Source: Terriglobia bacterium
GTDB lineage: Bacteria > Acidobacteriota > Terriglobia > Acidiferrales > UBA7541
Assembly: GCA_020073585.1 (NCBI GenBank)
Contig: JAIQEV010000025.1
Coordinates: 1-50,183 of the forward strand
Reading direction: 5' to 3'
Length of the DNA: 50,183 bases
Positions 16,209 to 25,287 of the stretch are shown piece by piece (within the stretch, counting starts at the first letter, position 1; every line of letters begins with the position of its first letter). The notes beneath the pieces are model-generated. The model was not told the DNA's origin. It was given only the letters and a program-made list of their open reading frames with translations, and did not search any database. The position numbers and the translations under genes are program-made.

Positions 16209-16381
16209 GCGGGAGAACAGGCGCTGCAGGCTTGTCCGGCGCGGATGGCCGGAGGCGGGGGCATTGGCATTGGGGATGCGGCCGGGCTTTCGCGGCGGCT
16301 TTTCTTGTGCGTGATCGGCAATCCGGGTGCAGCCCGCTTGCCGTTGCGAACCGCGTGTACTCAGCACCGGGAAAAGAGAAC

Positions 16382-16458
16382 TGGTGGGCCTGGGGAGAGT
16401 CGAACTCCCGACAAACGGTTTAGGAAACCGCTGCTCTATCCATCTGAGCTACAGGCCC
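16382..16458 (-). tRNA. tRNA-Arg (CCT)
   Basis: 77 nt including an encoded CCA. Acceptor stem GGGCCTG/CAGGCCC, discriminator A. The anticodon loop TTCCTAA sits on the stem GCGGT/ACCGT, giving anticodon CCT. The T-arm contains GTTCGACTC. The cloverleaf is regular. Confidence 0.97.
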
Positions 16459-16592
16459 GTGCTTCGTATTATAGAGTTTACACCCCCGGGAATGCGACCC
16501 CGGGAGTTGTGCCGTGTCAGCCGGACGCATTGCCCGACGGTGCCTGCCGTGGGCCGGCCGGATTGGCTCTCGCACGGGAACGCGTGGGCAGG

Positions 16593-16598
16593 TATACT
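16593..16598 (+). promoter_or_regulatory. Leaderless-type -10 box of the thioesterase gene
   Basis: TATACT ends 8 nt before the ATG at 16607; no Shine-Dalgarno is present and no good -35 is seen at 17 nt. Suggests a leaderless mRNA. Confidence 0.45.
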
Positions 16599-16606
16599 CC
16601 CGCGCT

Positions 16607-17071
16607 ATGGAGCACGAGAAGAAGCCCGCAGCGCTGGATCCTGCCTACGAAAGCCGCGTGCGGGAGAGCTTTGCGCGGCAGGGGTTCATGCACCATCTCG
16701 GCGCGCGGATCACCGAGCTGCGCCCGGGACACTGCGAGATCCGCGCGCTGCACCGGCCGGAACTCACGCAGCAGCATGCCTACTTCCATGCCGGCGTTTC
16801 CGGGGCGATTGCCGACAGCGCCTGCGGCTACGCCGCCTACACGCTGATGCCCGAAGATTCTTCGGTGCTGACGGTCGAGTACAAGATGAATCTGCTGGCG
16901 CCGGCCGAAGGGGAAGAGTTGCTGGCGCGGGCCCGCGTGCTGCGCTCCGGAAAAACACTGAAGATTTGCACGGCGGATGTCTACGTGCGCAAGGCGGGCC
17001 GCGAGACGCATTGCGCCACCATGCTCTCGACCATCATGTGCCTGCCGGGAAAGCCGGACCGTCCCGCCTGA
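16607..17071 (+). CDS. PaaI-family hotdog thioesterase
   Basis: 154 aa from the ATG at 16607. A single hotdog fold with the PaaI signature: HHLGARITELRPGHCEIR, QQHAYFHAGVSGAIADSACGYAAYTL and VEYKMNLLAPAEGEEL. It hydrolyses acyl- or aryl-CoA thioesters in the cytoplasm, usually as a tetramer. The start is set by the N-terminal length usual for the family and by the TATACT box 8 nt upstream, which leaves no room for a ribosome site. It converges on the nickel-transporter-like gene with 24 bp between stop codons. Confidence 0.88.
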   Translation: MEHEKKPAALDPAYESRVRESFARQGFMHHLGARITELRPGHCEIRALHRPELTQQHAYFHAGVSGAIADSACGYAAYTLMPEDSSVLTVEYKMNLLAPAEGEELLARARVLRSGKTLKICTADVYVRKAGRETHCATMLSTIMCLPGKPDRPA

Positions 17072-17095
17072 TCCCCCGCTGGCCGCTTGCGCAGC

Positions 17096-17905
17096 TCAGT
17101 GCGGCGTCCAACTCGGATGGCTGGTGAAAAGCCCTCCCACGAAGCCGATCTGGTAGGAAAGAAACAATCCAAAAGCGATGCTCACCACGCCGGAGGTCAC
17201 GCTCAGGCCGCGCTGCATCCACGCGAAGCGCCGGCCCACGAGCGTCATGGGCAAAGCCAGGGCCACGGTGATGAGCATCATCCCCGCGATCGTGCCGCCG
17301 CCGAAGACCAGCAGATACAGCACGCCCCATCGGCTATTGTGAATCGCGCCCAGCACCAGCAGCGCCACCGCCGCCGATCCCGCCAGACCGTGCACAATTC
17401 CGACCAGCAGCGGCCGCAGCGCCTGGTAAATCCCCAGCCGGCCGAATACGCTCCGCAGCCACGCCGGCGGCTCGAGACTTTCGCCATGATGCGCCGTTTG
17501 CGACCCGTGCGTGTGCGCGTGGAAGTGCAGGCGCCCCTCGTGGCTGTGCACGTGGACGTGTTCGCCGGCATGCGGCGGGTGCGTCGGCGCGAACTTCTCG
17601 CTGATCCACTGCAACACGCCGGTCAGGTTCAGCAGTCCCAGGACGATTAGCATCACGCCGACGGAAAACTCCATGGCCAGGCCGGCGCGCGCGGGGATCG
17701 TCAGATGGAAGAGAAGTATGCCCGCGCCCACTGCCAGGATCGTCAGCGTGTGTCCCAGCCCCCAGAGCACGCCGATCAGCGCGGCCTGCGCGACTGAGCG
17801 CTGGCGGCTGACGATGGTGGAGACGGCGACGACGTGGTCCGGGTCCGTGGCATGCCGCATGCCCAGGAAGAATCCGATGGCGATGATGGCGACCAGGCTG
17901 TTCAT
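17096..17905 (-). CDS. Nickel/cobalt transporter-like membrane protein (NicO/HoxN type)
   Basis: 269 aa from the ATG at 17905. The first helix carries HATDPDH (H18-H24), the HX4DH-like metal signature of HoxN/NixA and UreH-type proteins. A strongly His-rich cytoplasmic or periplasmic loop lies at about 108-141 (HVHVHSHEGRLHFHAHTH), then further helices with LLVGIVHGLAGSAAVALL. Six or seven membrane segments are visible. It probably moves Ni(II) or Co(II) across the inner membrane. No urease or hydrogenase genes are in the window. AAGGA lies about 15 nt upstream, a weak ribosome site. No known Ni/Co riboswitch was recognised in the leader. Confidence 0.85.
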   Translation of the reverse strand: MNSLVAIIAIGFFLGMRHATDPDHVVAVSTIVSRQRSVAQAALIGVLWGLGHTLTILAVGAGILLFHLTIPARAGLAMEFSVGVMLIVLGLLNLTGVLQWISEKFAPTHPPHAGEHVHVHSHEGRLHFHAHTHGSQTAHHGESLEPPAWLRSVFGRLGIYQALRPLLVGIVHGLAGSAAVALLVLGAIHNSRWGVLYLLVFGGGTIAGMMLITVALALPMTLVGRRFAWMQRGLSVTSGVVSIAFGLFLSYQIGFVGGLFTSHPSWTPH

Positions 17906-18062
17906 GTTCTTGCAGGCGGTCCTTGCTGGAATTGCGCTCCGCCGGGAAACCCGGCACGCGGCACCCAGCAGCATACCCGAAGCGTGCCGCCCGCGCATCC
18001 CGCAGTTGCCCCGGCAGGAGTTCCATGTCTGGCACGCCGTCGAAAAAAAACTTTTCCGGGGC

Positions 18063-18947
18063 TTACGTGACTTCGCCCTCTTTCAGCAGGCGCAAAAGTT
18101 CCGCGGCGGCGTGCTGCAGCTTGGCGCCGCGCCGCGAGATCAGGTACAGGTGCCGCGGCATGCTGAGCTGTTTCACTTTCACCTCGGTCAGCAGGCCCCG
18201 CTCCACTTCCCAGCCCACGCACATGCGCGGCACGATGGCCACGCCCTTGCCCATCTGCACGAAGCGCTTGATGCTTTCGATGGTCGGCAGCTCCACCTGC
18301 ATGTGCAGCGGCGTGCGGTGCCGCGCGAAAAGTTCGATCACCCGCCGGCGGAACGGCGATTCCACGATATGCGCGATGAAGATCTCCTTGCCCAGCTCGG
18401 TGACGTCCACGGAGCGGCGTTTGGCCAGGGCGTGGGTCGGGGGCACCACCAGGGTCAGCTCGTCGCGCAAGATTTCCGTGGCCTGCAGTTGCGGCTCGCG
18501 GGGCACGAACGACACCGCCCCCAGATCCAGCCGGTAATTGAGCACTTCGTGGGGGATGTCCCGCGAGTAGACGCGGTGCACGCGGATCTGCACGCCCGGG
18601 TGCAAATCCAGGAACCGCGCCAAAGCCGGAATCAGGGCATGAATCGAGCTTTCGTTGACTCCCAGCGACAACTCGCCCCGGCGCAAGCCCTCCAGGTCGG
18701 CCAGCCCCTTCTGCACTTCGTCGCGCAGATTGATGAGCCGTTCGGAGTATTCCTTCAGGAGCTTGCCGGCGTCGGTGAGGCGGATGGGGCGCGCGCCGCG
18801 CACGAACAGCGGCTGGCCCAGGGAATCCTCGAGTTTGCGGATGGCCAGGCTGATGGCCGGCTGCGTGCGGTAGAGCTTTTCGGCGGCCCGGGAGAAGCTG
18901 CCCTCGCGCGCCACCGCCAGAAACATCTGCAATTCGCCGAAATCCAT
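18063..18947 (-). CDS. LysR-family transcriptional regulator
   Basis: 294 aa from the ATG at 18947 with GGAGG 8 nt upstream. Residues 1-60 are the LysR helix-turn-helix (MFLAVAREGSFSRAAEKLYRTQPAISLAIRKLEDSLG). The rest is a periplasmic-binding-like effector domain (about 90-290) of the CysB/CbbR type with VVPPTHALA and QMGKGVAIVPRM. It is transcribed divergently from leuA with 116 bp between the start codons. LysR proteins usually control the divergent gene, so regulation of leuA is likely. The effector is unknown. Confidence 0.93.
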   Translation of the reverse strand: MDFGELQMFLAVAREGSFSRAAEKLYRTQPAISLAIRKLEDSLGQPLFVRGARPIRLTDAGKLLKEYSERLINLRDEVQKGLADLEGLRRGELSLGVNESSIHALIPALARFLDLHPGVQIRVHRVYSRDIPHEVLNYRLDLGAVSFVPREPQLQATEILRDELTLVVPPTHALAKRRSVDVTELGKEIFIAHIVESPFRRRVIELFARHRTPLHMQVELPTIESIKRFVQMGKGVAIVPRMCVGWEVERGLLTEVKVKQLSMPRHLYLISRRGAKLQHAAAELLRLLKEGEVT

Positions 18948-18988
18948 GGGTGCGGCCTCCGGAAGGGACTCCCGGTAGTATAAGGCAA

Positions 18989-19007
18989 TATTATAAAAAC
19001 TAGAATA
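18989..19007. promoter_or_regulatory. LysR-type operator (T-N11-A) in the leuA/LysR divergent region
   Basis: TATT-N11-AATA, perfectly symmetric ends, in an unusually AT-rich patch (18980-19018) of a GC-rich region. It overlaps a TATAAT box on the minus strand (plus-strand ATTATA at 18990-18995), which would be the -10 of the LysR gene with a leader of about 36 nt. This placement fits autorepression plus control of leuA. Confidence 0.55.
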
Positions 19008-19063
19008 AAGATAAATTAGACTCGCGGACCCCATTCTGGTCTACTGACACCCTAGGGGGGTCT

Positions 19064-20272
19064 ATGGACCTCATTCGGATTTTTGACACCACCCTGCGCG
19101 ACGGCGAGCAATCGCCCGGCTTTTCCATGAACGCCGAGGAAAAAGTGCGCATGGCCCGGCAACTGGCCGCCCTGGGTGTGGACATCATCGAAGCCGGCTT
19201 CCCCATCGCCTCCAAGGGCGACCTGGAAGCGGTCAAGACCGTGGCGCGGGAGGTGCGCGATGCGCGCATTGCCGCGCTGGCCCGGGCCAAGCAGGAGGAC
19301 GTGGACGCGGCGCTGGAAGCGCTGGAGCCCGCCGCGCATCCGCGCCTGCACGTATTCTTCGCCACCTCCGACCTCCATCTGCGGGCTAAGCTCAACGTGA
19401 CCCGCGAGCAGGCCAGCGAAGCCATCGGGGCCATGATCCGCCGCGGCCGCCAGCGCGTCGGCGAAGTGGAGTTCTCCGCCGAAGACGCCAGCCGCAGCGA
19501 TCTCGACTATCTCTGCCAGGTCTGCAAAGTGGCCGTGGATGCCGGGGCCACCGTCCTGAACCTCCCGGACACGGTAGGCTACGCCGTACCCGAGGAATAT
19601 GCGGCGATGTTCCGCCGCGTGCGCGAATATCTGGGCGACCCGCAGGGCGTCACCTTCAGCGCCCATTGCCACAACGATCTGGGCATGGCCGTGGCCAATT
19701 CGCTGGCGGCGGTTCGCGCCGGCGCGCGGCAGATCGAATGCACCATCAACGGCATCGGCGAACGCGCCGGAAACGCCTCTCTGGAAGAGGTCGTGGTGGC
19801 CCTGGCCGTGCGCCAGACTTCCTTCGGACTGAAGACCAATGTGCACCTTGAGGAGCTGTTTACCTCCAGCCGCATGCTCTCGGAGATCACCGGCGTGCAG
19901 GTTCCCCCGAACAAGGCGGTGGTCGGCGCCAATGCCTTCGCCCACGAGGCCGGCATTCACCAGGACGGGATCATCAAGAATCCGCTGACCTACGAGATCA
20001 TCTCGCCGGAAACCGTGGGTGTGCCGGCGCGCTCGCTGGTCCTTGGCAAGCATTCCGGACGCAACGCCCTGCGCATGAATTTGCGCGACCTGGGCTACGA
20101 TCCCAGCGACACAGAACTGGCAGAGTGCTACCGCCGGGTAACCGCGCTGGCCGACCAAGCCAAGCAGGTGCGCCCGCGCGACCTCGTCGCCATTGCCCAT
20201 GAGGTGATGCGCCGCAAGCCGGCGGGTTTGGCCTCGGCCGCGACGGCTTCCCCGGCCCCGTCGGTGGCCTGA
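19064..20272 (+). CDS. leuA: 2-isopropylmalate synthase, short form without regulatory domain
   Basis: 402 aa. Condenses acetyl-CoA with 2-ketoisovalerate, the first step of leucine synthesis. The HMGL-like TIM barrel is complete: RIFDTTLRDGEQSPGFSMN, FSAEDASRSD, LPDTVGYAVP, HCHNDLGMAVANSLAAV (metal ligands) and NGIGERAGNASLEEVV. After FAHEAGIHQDGIIKN and GKHSGRNAL the protein ends at 402 residues with an Ala/Pro tail; the usual C-terminal leucine-sensing domain of about 110 residues is missing. Leucine feedback control is therefore doubtful. Homocitrate or citramalate synthase activity is an alternative, but leuB next to it supports leucine. An AGGGGGG stretch precedes the ATG closely. Confidence 0.88.
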   Translation: MDLIRIFDTTLRDGEQSPGFSMNAEEKVRMARQLAALGVDIIEAGFPIASKGDLEAVKTVAREVRDARIAALARAKQEDVDAALEALEPAAHPRLHVFFATSDLHLRAKLNVTREQASEAIGAMIRRGRQRVGEVEFSAEDASRSDLDYLCQVCKVAVDAGATVLNLPDTVGYAVPEEYAAMFRRVREYLGDPQGVTFSAHCHNDLGMAVANSLAAVRAGARQIECTINGIGERAGNASLEEVVVALAVRQTSFGLKTNVHLEELFTSSRMLSEITGVQVPPNKAVVGANAFAHEAGIHQDGIIKNPLTYEIISPETVGVPARSLVLGKHSGRNALRMNLRDLGYDPSDTELAECYRRVTALADQAKQVRPRDLVAIAHEVMRRKPAGLASAATASPAPSVA

Positions 20273-20486
20273 CGATCCTCCGCGCCCGCTTGACGGGGTG
20301 CGCACGGCGGCGCTTGGCTGCGCCCCTTACCCGGGAGCATCTTAGGGATGGAAGCGCTCCGCAGCGGAACGCCTGGGTAAGCCCCTAGCTGGGGCTGGGC
20401 CTTGCGGTTCTGGATCCGAGCTATTCTTATATGCGCCTGGCGCGCTCCGCACAGAACACGTTGCGAGCCCCGGGAGGGAGTTCACG

Positions 20487-21602
20487 GTGACCATGCTGAA
20501 GAAGACGATCGTGCTGCTGCCGGGCGATGGAGTCGGCCCGGAAGTGATTCGCGCCGCGACCGCCATCCTGCGCGAGTGCGCCACGGAGTTCGGCCACCAG
20601 TTCGATCTCCAGGAATTTCCGCTCGGCGGCGCGGCCATTGACGCTACCGGCGAGCCGCTGCCTGCGGCCACTCGCGAAGCCTGCCGCAAGGCCGACGCGG
20701 TGCTGCTCGGTGCGGTCGGCGGCCCCAAGTGGGACGCGCGGCCCGTGGGCCAGCGCCCGGAGAGCGGCCTGCTCGGCATCCGCAAGGAGCTGGGCCTGTA
20801 CGTCAACGTGCGCCCGGTGCGCCTGCGCGAGCCGCTGCGTGGCATCTCCCCCTTGAAGCGCGAGCGCCTCGGCGACCTGGATCTGGAAATCGTCCGCGAG
20901 TTGGCCGGCGGCATGTACTTCGGCGTGCGCGGCAACGAGCAGAGCGGCGGCGTCGAGCGCGCCTTTGACACCGAGAGCTATTCCACGCCGGAGATCGAGC
21001 GCATCGCCGTCTTTGCCTACAACCGCGCGGAGGGCCGCTCGCGCCGCCTCTGCTCGGTGGACAAAGCCAACGTGCTCACCAGCTCGCAGCTCTGGCGCCG
21101 CACCGTCTCCGGCATGAGCCACCTCTATCCCTCCGTGCAGCTCGAGCACATGTACGTGGACAACGCCGCCATGCAACTGGTGTTGCGCCCCACGCAGTTC
21201 GACGTGATCCTGACCTCCAACATGTTCGGCGACATTCTCAGCGACGAATCCGCCGCTCTGCTCGGCTCCATCGGACTGCTGCCTTCCGGCAGCTTCGGCG
21301 CCGGCGCCCCGCTTTTCGAGCCCATCCACGGCTCCGCCCCACAGATTGCCGGCAAGGACCAGGCCAATCCCATCGGCACCATTCTCAGCGTCACCATGAT
21401 GCTCCGCGACACCTTCGGCCTGGGCATCGAAGCCGACTGGGTCGAGCGCTCGCTGGATCGCATCCTCGCCGCCGGCTACCGCACCGGGGACATCGCCGAG
21501 CCCGGCTCCCGCGTCGTCGGCACCATCGCCTTCACCGAGCACCTCCGCCAGGAGATGCAGCTTACCCTCGGCCACGCCGAGCGCTACGGCTGGGGAGTCT
21601 AG
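20487..21602 (+). CDS. leuB: 3-isopropylmalate dehydrogenase
   Basis: 371 aa. NAD-dependent oxidative decarboxylation of 3-isopropylmalate. Family motifs: LLPGDGVGPEV at the start, LLGAVGGPKWD, ESGLLGIRKELGLYVNVRPVR, and DVILTSNMFGDILSDESAAL plus FEPIHGSAPQIAGKDQANPIGTI. The GTG at 20487 lies 7-8 nt after GGGAGGGAG and is preferred; an ATG two codons later is possible. It follows leuA by 214 bp of GC-rich spacer containing a GCCCC/GGGGC hairpin. The dehydratase genes leuC and leuD are not in the window. Confidence 0.95.
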   Translation: MTMLKKTIVLLPGDGVGPEVIRAATAILRECATEFGHQFDLQEFPLGGAAIDATGEPLPAATREACRKADAVLLGAVGGPKWDARPVGQRPESGLLGIRKELGLYVNVRPVRLREPLRGISPLKRERLGDLDLEIVRELAGGMYFGVRGNEQSGGVERAFDTESYSTPEIERIAVFAYNRAEGRSRRLCSVDKANVLTSSQLWRRTVSGMSHLYPSVQLEHMYVDNAAMQLVLRPTQFDVILTSNMFGDILSDESAALLGSIGLLPSGSFGAGAPLFEPIHGSAPQIAGKDQANPIGTILSVTMMLRDTFGLGIEADWVERSLDRILAAGYRTGDIAEPGSRVVGTIAFTEHLRQEMQLTLGHAERYGWGV

Positions 21603-21769
21603 TTGGGTCTCCGCGCCTTGCGAGAAGTCGCTGAGAATGCTACTTTTGACCTTCCATTGAGTCGAGTGCCTGTTCCAGTCGAGGACCACAAGTACGTTTG
21701 AAGACAGTCGGCGGCGCGAGTTCCGCACCAGGTCAGGTTTCGCGGAATCCGAGCGCCCGTCAATGCACC

Positions 21770-24139
21770 ATGGTGCCATCTCACCCAACGCGAAGCACGG
21801 AAACCGCATCGGCCGCCGGCGGGCCGCTGACCTATTGGCGGGTGGAGGGCAGCCTGCTCGAGCTGGGCGCGCTGCGCCCGGTCGGCTACGTCACCTGGAA
21901 CGCGCAGAGCTTCTCCGAGCGCTGGGCCCGCCGCGTGGGCATGGCCGCCATGGCCCTGCTGCGCCCGCTGCTCTTTGCCGCCAGCCGCCAATGGGCCACG
22001 CGCTTTCTCTACACTCTGCTGCGCGGCGTCAGCCGCGACCGCCTGGATTCCCTCGGCGAAGAGTATTTCCAGTACGTGCTGAAGCCGCAGTTACGCCAGT
22101 CCGCCGCCGCCGAACTCACCGAGGCCCTGCGCCGCGGCGAACGCATCGTGCTGGTCAGCCAGGGCTTGGACCACATGATTCGCCCGCTGGCCCGGCATTT
22201 CGGCGTCTCCTGGATCATCGCCAACCGCCTCGAATTCCGCGATGGCCGCGCCACCGGCCGTCTCCTCGATCCCCTGGTGCGCCCGCGCCGCCCGCTGGCC
22301 TGGCTCTCCAGCGGCGCGGCGAACGGCCGCATCGAGAAGGAAGCATTGCCGCGCCAGCTCGGCGGCGCCGGCACTCCGGAATCCGCCGCCGCCGCGCTGC
22401 AGCCCGCCGCGCGCCCGAGCCCTGACGTGCAGCGCCCCGTGGTGCTCTTCGGCGCCGCCCCGCGCGTCCCGGAGCTGCGCGTGCGCGAAACGCTCGCCGG
22501 CAAGCACATCCTGCTCATCGGCGTCACCGGCTTCATCGGCAAGGTCTGGCTGGTCAATCTCCTGGAAGACATCCCGCAGATCGGCAAGATCACCCTGCTG
22601 ATCCGCCGCAACCGCACCACCACCGCGCGGCGGCGCTTCGAAAAAATCGTCGAGGAGTCTCCGACTTTCGACACCCTCCAGGAGCGCCACGGCCGCGGCC
22701 TGGCCGCCTTCCTGCAGCAGAAAGTGGAAGTGGTCGAAGGCGACGTCAGCATCTCCGGGCTGGGCCTGGAGGATGCCACGCGCGCGCGCCTCGGGAAATC
22801 GCTCGATCTCGTCGTCAACAGCGCCGGCCTCACCGATTTCAATCCCGACCTGCGCGACGCCCTCTCCTCCAACGTGGACTCCGCCGCGCACCTGCTCGAG
22901 TTCCTGCGCCAGTGCGACCACGCCGGCTTGATGCACCTCTCCACCTGCTACGTCATCGGCGCGCGCGACGGCCGCGTCACCGAGGAGCTCCAGGACAACT
23001 ACAATCCCGCGCACGACCCCGATTTCGACGCCGAGCGCGAGATCGCCTCCTTGCGCGAGACCATCCGCTGCGTCGAGGAGCGCGCCGAAAGCCCGGAACT
23101 TTCCGCCGCTCTGCGCCGCCAGGCCCTCGGCCGCGGTGGCGACCCCGCGGACGTGCCCCAGGGCGAGCTGGACGGCGTGCTCAAGCGCAACCGCATCCGC
23201 TGGGCGCGCAACCGCCTCACCCGCGTGGGCCTGCGCCGCGCGCAGCACCTCGGCTGGCCCAACACCTATACCTTCACCAAGAGCCTCGGCGAATCGCTTC
23301 TCGCGCGCCACGGGCGTGGCCTGGCCATCGCCGTCGTGCGCCCCTCCATCGTGGAGAGCTCCACGCACTCGCCCTTCACCGGCTGGAACGAGGGCATCAA
23401 CACTTCCGGTCCGCTCTCCTATCTCCTGGGCACCAACTTCCGCCAGCTCCCCTCCAACGAGCGCAAGTGCCTCGACGTCATTCCCGTGGACATGGTCTGC
23501 CGCGGCATGACCCTCATCGCCGCCGCCGTCGTCCGCCGCTGCCACGCGCGCCTCTATCAACTAGCCACCTCCGCCGTGAGCCCCTGCGACATGGGCCGCT
23601 CCATCGAATTGACCGCTCTGGCGCACCGCAAGCACTACCGCACCCAGCCGGGCATGGAGCACTGGTTCAAGCGCAAGTTCGAAACCATCCCGGTCTCCAA
23701 GCTGCGCTACGAGCGCCTCTCCATCCCCATGCAGAAGGCCGTCGTTTCCCGCATCAACCGCGTCGCCGACTCCCTGGGCATGAAGAAGCCCCCGCTGGCG
23801 CGCCAGGAGCGCGACCTCATCCGCGCCGAAAAACTGATCGAGCTCTACGAGCCCTTCATCCTCCACAACGAGCACGTCTTCGAGGCCGAAAACGCCCGCC
23901 TGCTCTCCGCCGCCCTTTCTCCCGAGGAACGCGAGCTCTTCGCTTTCGCTCCGGAAAATATTGACTGGTGGGACTACTGGATTAACATCCACATTCCGGC
24001 GCTGCGGCGCTGGTGCTATCCGCTCATGGAAGGGAGACCGCTCGAGGCGCGCGCCCCGCGGGAGCTCGGCTGGCCGGGCGAAACGGTGGCCGCGCCCGCT
24101 CCCGCGCCGCACTCCGATCCACTATGGCGATCTTCGTAA
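21770..24139 (+). CDS. Fatty acyl-CoA reductase (alcohol-forming) fused to a degenerate HAD domain
   Basis: 789 aa from the ATG at 21770; a TTG at 21698 in the same frame is less likely. Residues about 20-210 align by pattern with HAD-IB phosphatases ([38 protein letters not shown]) but the DxDGTL motif reads RVEGSL, so the nucleophilic Asp is gone. Residues about 245-640 are a male-sterility/FAR-type [33 protein letters not shown] and [11 protein letters not shown] (YxxxK catalytic). The last 130 residues match the FAR C-terminal helical domain ([33 protein letters not shown]). It probably reduces an acyl thioester to an alcohol with NADPH. First gene of a long colinear lipid cluster; overlaps the next gene by 16 bp. 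Confidence 0.82.
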   Translation: MVPSHPTRSTETASAAGGPLTYWRVEGSLLELGALRPVGYVTWNAQSFSERWARRVGMAAMALLRPLLFAASRQWATRFLYTLLRGVSRDRLDSLGEEYFQYVLKPQLRQSAAAELTEALRRGERIVLVSQGLDHMIRPLARHFGVSWIIANRLEFRDGRATGRLLDPLVRPRRPLAWLSSGAANGRIEKEALPRQLGGAGTPESAAAALQPAARPSPDVQRPVVLFGAAPRVPELRVRETLAGKHILLIGVTGFIGKVWLVNLLEDIPQIGKITLLIRRNRTTTARRRFEKIVEESPTFDTLQERHGRGLAAFLQQKVEVVEGDVSISGLGLEDATRARLGKSLDLVVNSAGLTDFNPDLRDALSSNVDSAAHLLEFLRQCDHAGLMHLSTCYVIGARDGRVTEELQDNYNPAHDPDFDAEREIASLRETIRCVEERAESPELSAALRRQALGRGGDPADVPQGELDGVLKRNRIRWARNRLTRVGLRRAQHLGWPNTYTFTKSLGESLLARHGRGLAIAVVRPSIVESSTHSPFTGWNEGINTSGPLSYLLGTNFRQLPSNERKCLDVIPVDMVCRGMTLIAAAVVRRCHARLYQLATSAVSPCDMGRSIELTALAHRKHYRTQPGMEHWFKRKFETIPVSKLRYERLSIPMQKAVVSRINRVADSLGMKKPPLARQERDLIRAEKLIELYEPFILHNEHVFEAENARLLSAALSPEERELFAFAPENIDWWDYWINIHIPALRRWCYPLMEGRPLEARAPRELGWPGETVAAPAPAPHSDPLWRSS

Positions 24140-25287
24140 CCGGCTCCACAGGCTATATCGGCAGCTACATCGTTGCCGGGCTGCTCACCGGGCATCGCGA
24201 GCCCCTCAATCTCCTGGTGCGCGCCAAGACGCAGCAGGAGGCGCGCGAGCGCCTCTGGCAGTCGCTGCAGTTGCATTTCGCCTTTCCCGAGTTCCACGAC
24301 CACCTGCGCGGCCGCGTGCGCATCTTCCTCGGCGATCTCACCGGCGAGCGCTTCGGCCTGAGCGGCGACGACTACCACGATCTCGTGGACACCACCGACT
24401 CCCTCATCCACTGTGCCGCCTCGCTCAACCGCAAATCGGAAAAGCAGTGCCTTAACGTCAATCTTCGCGGCTCCCTCGAGGTCATCCAGCTCGCCCGCCG
24501 CGCCCAGGACCGCCACGGCCTGCGCCGCTACAGCCACGTCAGCACCGTGGCCGTCGCCGGCCACCGCCAGAACGAAGTCGTCCAGGAAGACGCCTCCATT
24601 GACTGGGCCCGCTCCGACTACGATCCCTACGCGCGCACCAAGAAATTCTGCGAGCACATGGTCGCCCAGCTCATCCCCGACGTGCCGCGCACCATCTTCC
24701 GCCCGGCCATCGTTCTCGGCGACAGCCGCCGTCCGGAAACCACGCAGTTCGACATGGTGCGCGCCTTCTCCGTCCTCTCCAGCCTTCCCGTGCTGCCGCT
24801 GCGCCCCAATGACCGCATCGACATCGTGCCTGCGGATTATGTCGGCAAGGCCATCGTCGCCATCCACCAGAAGGACCAGGCCGCGCACCGCATCTATCAT
24901 CTTTCTTCCGGCACCGGCTCGCAGACCTACCGCGAGCTCACCGACGCCCTGGCCCAGGCCGGCGGATGGCGCCGCCCGCTCTACTGGCCGGGACTCGGCG
25001 GCCCGTTTTCCTCCACCGTGAACTGGCTAGCGCGGCGCAGCGGTTCCCTGGGCCGCGGCGCGGCGCTGCTCAAGGTTTTTTGGCCGTATCTGGTGTGGAA
25101 CACGGTCTTCGACAATTCCCGCGTCGTCGCCGAGCTGGGCGAAGCCCCCGCGAAATTTTCCGCCTACGCCTATCCGCTTCTTCAATTCAGCCGCAAGAAT
25201 GGTTTCCGCTATCCGGCGCAGCCCTGGCCCGCCGGCGCCGTGGCCGATGCCGCCGCCCAGGGAGCGGCGGGGAGCGCCGGCGCATGA
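24124..25287 (+). CDS. Thioester reductase-like SDR (NAD_binding_4)
   Basis: 387 aa from the ATG at 24124, 16 bp inside the preceding gene. An extended [22 protein letters not shown] nucleotide loop, [25 protein letters not shown], and [12 protein letters not shown] with the catalytic YxxxK. The pattern ([19 protein letters not shown]) is that of thioester reductase domains that release aldehydes from carrier-bound acyl chains, and it differs from the FAR-type partner upstream. The C-terminus (about 300-387) has a hydrophobic helix and an Ala-rich tail. Likely substrate is an acyl-ACP or acyl-CoA. Its stop codon overlaps the next start as ATGA. Confidence 0.82.
   Translation: MAIFVTGSTGYIGSYIVAGLLTGHREPLNLLVRAKTQQEARERLWQSLQLHFAFPEFHDHLRGRVRIFLGDLTGERFGLSGDDYHDLVDTTDSLIHCAASLNRKSEKQCLNVNLRGSLEVIQLARRAQDRHGLRRYSHVSTVAVAGHRQNEVVQEDASIDWARSDYDPYARTKKFCEHMVAQLIPDVPRTIFRPAIVLGDSRRPETTQFDMVRAFSVLSSLPVLPLRPNDRIDIVPADYVGKAIVAIHQKDQAAHRIYHLSSGTGSQTYRELTDALAQAGGWRRPLYWPGLGGPFSSTVNWLARRSGSLGRGAALLKVFWPYLVWNTVFDNSRVVAELGEAPAKFSAYAYPLLQFSRKNGFRYPAQPWPAGAVADAAAQGAAGSAGA

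Noticed and set aside
17906-18062. Possible Ni/Co or cobalamin riboswitch before the nickel-transporter gene
   Set aside because: Hairpins are present but no conserved core of a known class could be recognised.
20273-20486. leuC/leuD or a leader peptide between leuA and leuB
   Set aside because: The spacer is too short for the genes, and no Leu-codon run or terminator/antiterminator pair is visible.
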